This document shows, piece after piece, positions 7,187 through 9,047 of a DNA stretch of 9,047 bases; position 1 is the first letter of the stretch, and every line of letters starts with the position of its first letter. The notes beneath the pieces were generated by a model. It worked only from the letters and a program-made list of their open reading frames with translations, was not told the DNA's origin and searched no databases. The stretch lies in assembly GCA_040080965.1 (NCBI GenBank), contig JBEBHH010000074.1, positions 1 to 9,047 on the forward strand, read 5' to 3'. This DNA is from SHZI01 sp040080965. Its GTDB lineage: Bacteria > Pseudomonadota > Gammaproteobacteria > Steroidobacterales > GCA-2729495. Position numbers and translations under genes: made by a program.

Positions 7187-7192
7187 TATAAT
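7187..7192 (+). promoter_or_regulatory. -10 box of the tRNA-tuf operon promoter
   Basis: A perfect TATAAT followed by the GC-rich discriminator GACGCCTC puts the start of transcription near 7199, about 44 nt ahead of the first tRNA. A GC-rich discriminator is a known feature of stringently controlled stable-RNA promoters. No convincing -35 hexamer is present 16-18 bp upstream; that region overlaps the end of the SPOR gene. Confidence 0.75.
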
Positions 7193-7242
7193 GACGCCTC
7201 ACGGACCGCCCGGGACCCGGTGCGGAACAGCTGGTTATCCGG

Positions 7243-7314
7243 GCCGGAATAGCTCAATGGCAGAGCAACCGCTTTGTAAGCGGTAGGTTGGGGGTTCAAG
7301 TCCCTCTTCCGGCA
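7243..7314 (+). tRNA. tRNA-Thr(TGT)
   Basis: A full cloverleaf: acceptor GCCGGAA (7243-7249) pairs with TTCCGGC (7307-7313), with discriminator A7314. The D-arm is GCTC/GAGC and the anticodon stem ACCGC/GCGGT encloses TTTGTAA with anticodon TGT. The T-arm loop is TTCAAGT with one G-T pair in the stem. It reads ACA and, by wobble, ACG. The gene does not encode CCA (TGA follows), unlike the other three tRNAs here. It occupies the place of E. coli thrU. Confidence 0.95.
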
Positions 7315-7327
7315 TGATCACCTACGG

Positions 7328-7357
7328 TTGACAGCAACACCGCGCGCACTCGACAAT
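7328..7357 (+). promoter_or_regulatory. Candidate internal promoter before tRNA-Tyr
   Basis: A perfect -35 TTGACA (7328-7333) is followed 18 bp later by GACAAT (7352-7357), four of six matches to TATAAT. The predicted start near 7364 would give about a 10-nt leader before tRNA-Tyr. It could transcribe tRNA-Tyr, Gly, Thr and tuf without the first tRNA. Confidence 0.5.
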
Positions 7358-7374
7358 ACTCTGCTCGACTCAGC

Positions 7375-7460
7375 GGAGGGGTACCCAAGCGGCCAACGGG
7401 GGCAGACTGTAAATCTGCTGGCTTACGCCTTCGTAGGTTCGAATCCTACCCCCTCCACCA
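7375..7460 (+). tRNA. tRNA-Tyr(GTA)
   Basis: A class II tRNA of 86 nt including encoded CCA. Acceptor GGAGGGG (7375-7381) pairs with CCCCTCC. The anticodon stem CAGA/TCTG region encloses CTGTAAA with anticodon GTA. A long variable arm follows (about 7418-7433), and the T-loop is TTCGAAT. Close in sequence and place to E. coli tyrU. Confidence 0.97.
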
Positions 7461-7529
7461 TTGAACGAGGCGGAGGCAGCGGGTAGCTCCAGAAGATCTA
7501 CAAGCCGTCCTCGCGAGGAGTTTGCATCC

Positions 7530-7603
7530 GCGGGTGTAGTTCAATGGTAGAACCTCAGTTTTCCAAACTGATGACGTGGGTTCGATTCCCATCACCCGCT
7601 CCA
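7530..7603 (+). tRNA. tRNA-Gly(TCC)
   Basis: A 74-nt tRNA with encoded CCA. Acceptor GCGGGTG (7530-7536) pairs with CACCCGC, discriminator T7600. Anticodon stem TCAGT/ACTGA encloses TTTCCAA with anticodon TCC, reading GGA and GGG. T-loop is TTCGATT. It corresponds to E. coli glyT in order and anticodon. Confidence 0.97.
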
Positions 7604-7653
7604 GTGCATGAAGGGGCGGCGGTCGGAAAGCCGGGGTCTGCTGAATAGACTTC

Positions 7654-7729
<76 letters not shown>

Positions 7730-7758
7730 GAGAGTGCGTGCCTAGGTCGGCGTAGAGG

Positions 7759-7780
7759 GCCCGGCCCCAGAAGGCCGGGC
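7759..7780 (+). other. Strong hairpin in the tRNA-Thr to tuf spacer
   Basis: GCCCGGCC (7759-7766) and GGCCGGGC (7773-7780) form a perfect 8 bp GC-only stem with a 6-base loop. What follows is GTAGATGAAG, not a T-run, so it is not a classical terminator. It lies 29 nt after the tRNA and 73 nt before tuf in a 124 bp spacer. It could separate tRNA processing from the tuf mRNA, protect the new 5' end, or modulate read-through. Confidence 0.6.
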
Positions 7781-7853
7781 GTAGATGAAGATAAACGTAA
7801 AGACAGCGTGAATCGCGGCTAGCGCCGCACCTACACAACAGAGAGAGAAAGAC

Positions 7854-9044
<1,191 letters not shown>

Positions 9045-9047
9045 GAC

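Noticed and set aside
5373..7202. 609-codon open frame on the minus strand across birA, coaX and the SPOR gene
   Set aside because: The translation is Arg/Pro/Ser/Gly-rich with no domain, while the plus strand carries three recognisable genes with intact motifs. Long antisense frames are expected at this GC content.
7508..7519. 12 bp palindrome TCCTCGCGAGGA between tRNA-Tyr and tRNA-Gly
   Set aside because: As RNA it gives only a 4 bp stem with a CGCG loop, and short palindromes are common at this GC content; noted only as a possible processing mark.

Overview
The window is a GC-rich, densely packed bacterial chromosome segment. The gene order birA, coaX, SPOR protein, tRNA-Thr/Tyr/Gly/Thr, tuf matches the arrangement upstream of the secE-nusG-ribosomal protein/rpoBC region in many Gammaproteobacteria. 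The tRNA-tuf part reproduces E. coli thrU-tyrU-glyT-thrT-tufB, and the birA-coaX-SPOR part resembles the pseudomonad arrangement. I infer a high-GC gammaproteobacterium, probably environmental; the species cannot be named from the sequence.

Layout: positions 1-889 hold the 3' end of an unidentified gene followed 6 bp later by a class I SAM-dependent methyltransferase, both on the plus strand. Convergent to them (914-2014, minus) is a GT4-type glycosyltransferase. Together these look like the edge of a surface-polysaccharide or LPS gene cluster. Divergent from the glycosyltransferase is an M61-family metallopeptidase with a C-terminal PDZ domain (2104-3969). Then comes a plus-strand run: plsY (4000-4647), birA (4629-5636, overlapping plsY by 19 bp), coaX (5652-6440) and a membrane-anchored SPOR-domain protein (6463-7170). 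A consensus TATAAT box just after that gene begins the tRNA-tuf transcription unit: tRNA-Thr(TGT), tRNA-Tyr(GTA), tRNA-Gly(TCC), tRNA-Thr(GGT), then tuf (7854-9044), complete to its stop codon 3 bp before the window ends.

Functional logic: plsY, birA and coaX all touch acyl-lipid and cofactor metabolism. PlsY makes lysophosphatidate from acyl-phosphate, BirA biotinylates the acetyl-CoA carboxylase carrier protein, and CoaX makes phosphopantothenate for CoA. The tRNA-tuf unit couples four tRNAs to the factor that carries aminoacyl-tRNA to the ribosome.

No mobile element, CRISPR array or new defence-like system was found, and no stretch over 300 bp lacks a gene. The points worth a second look are small-scale: two candidate leaderless promoters, inverted repeats at two start regions, a second promoter candidate inside the tRNA cluster next to a tRNA gene lacking CCA, a strong non-terminator hairpin ahead of tuf, and an abrupt codon-usage change in the last 30 or so codons of tuf.
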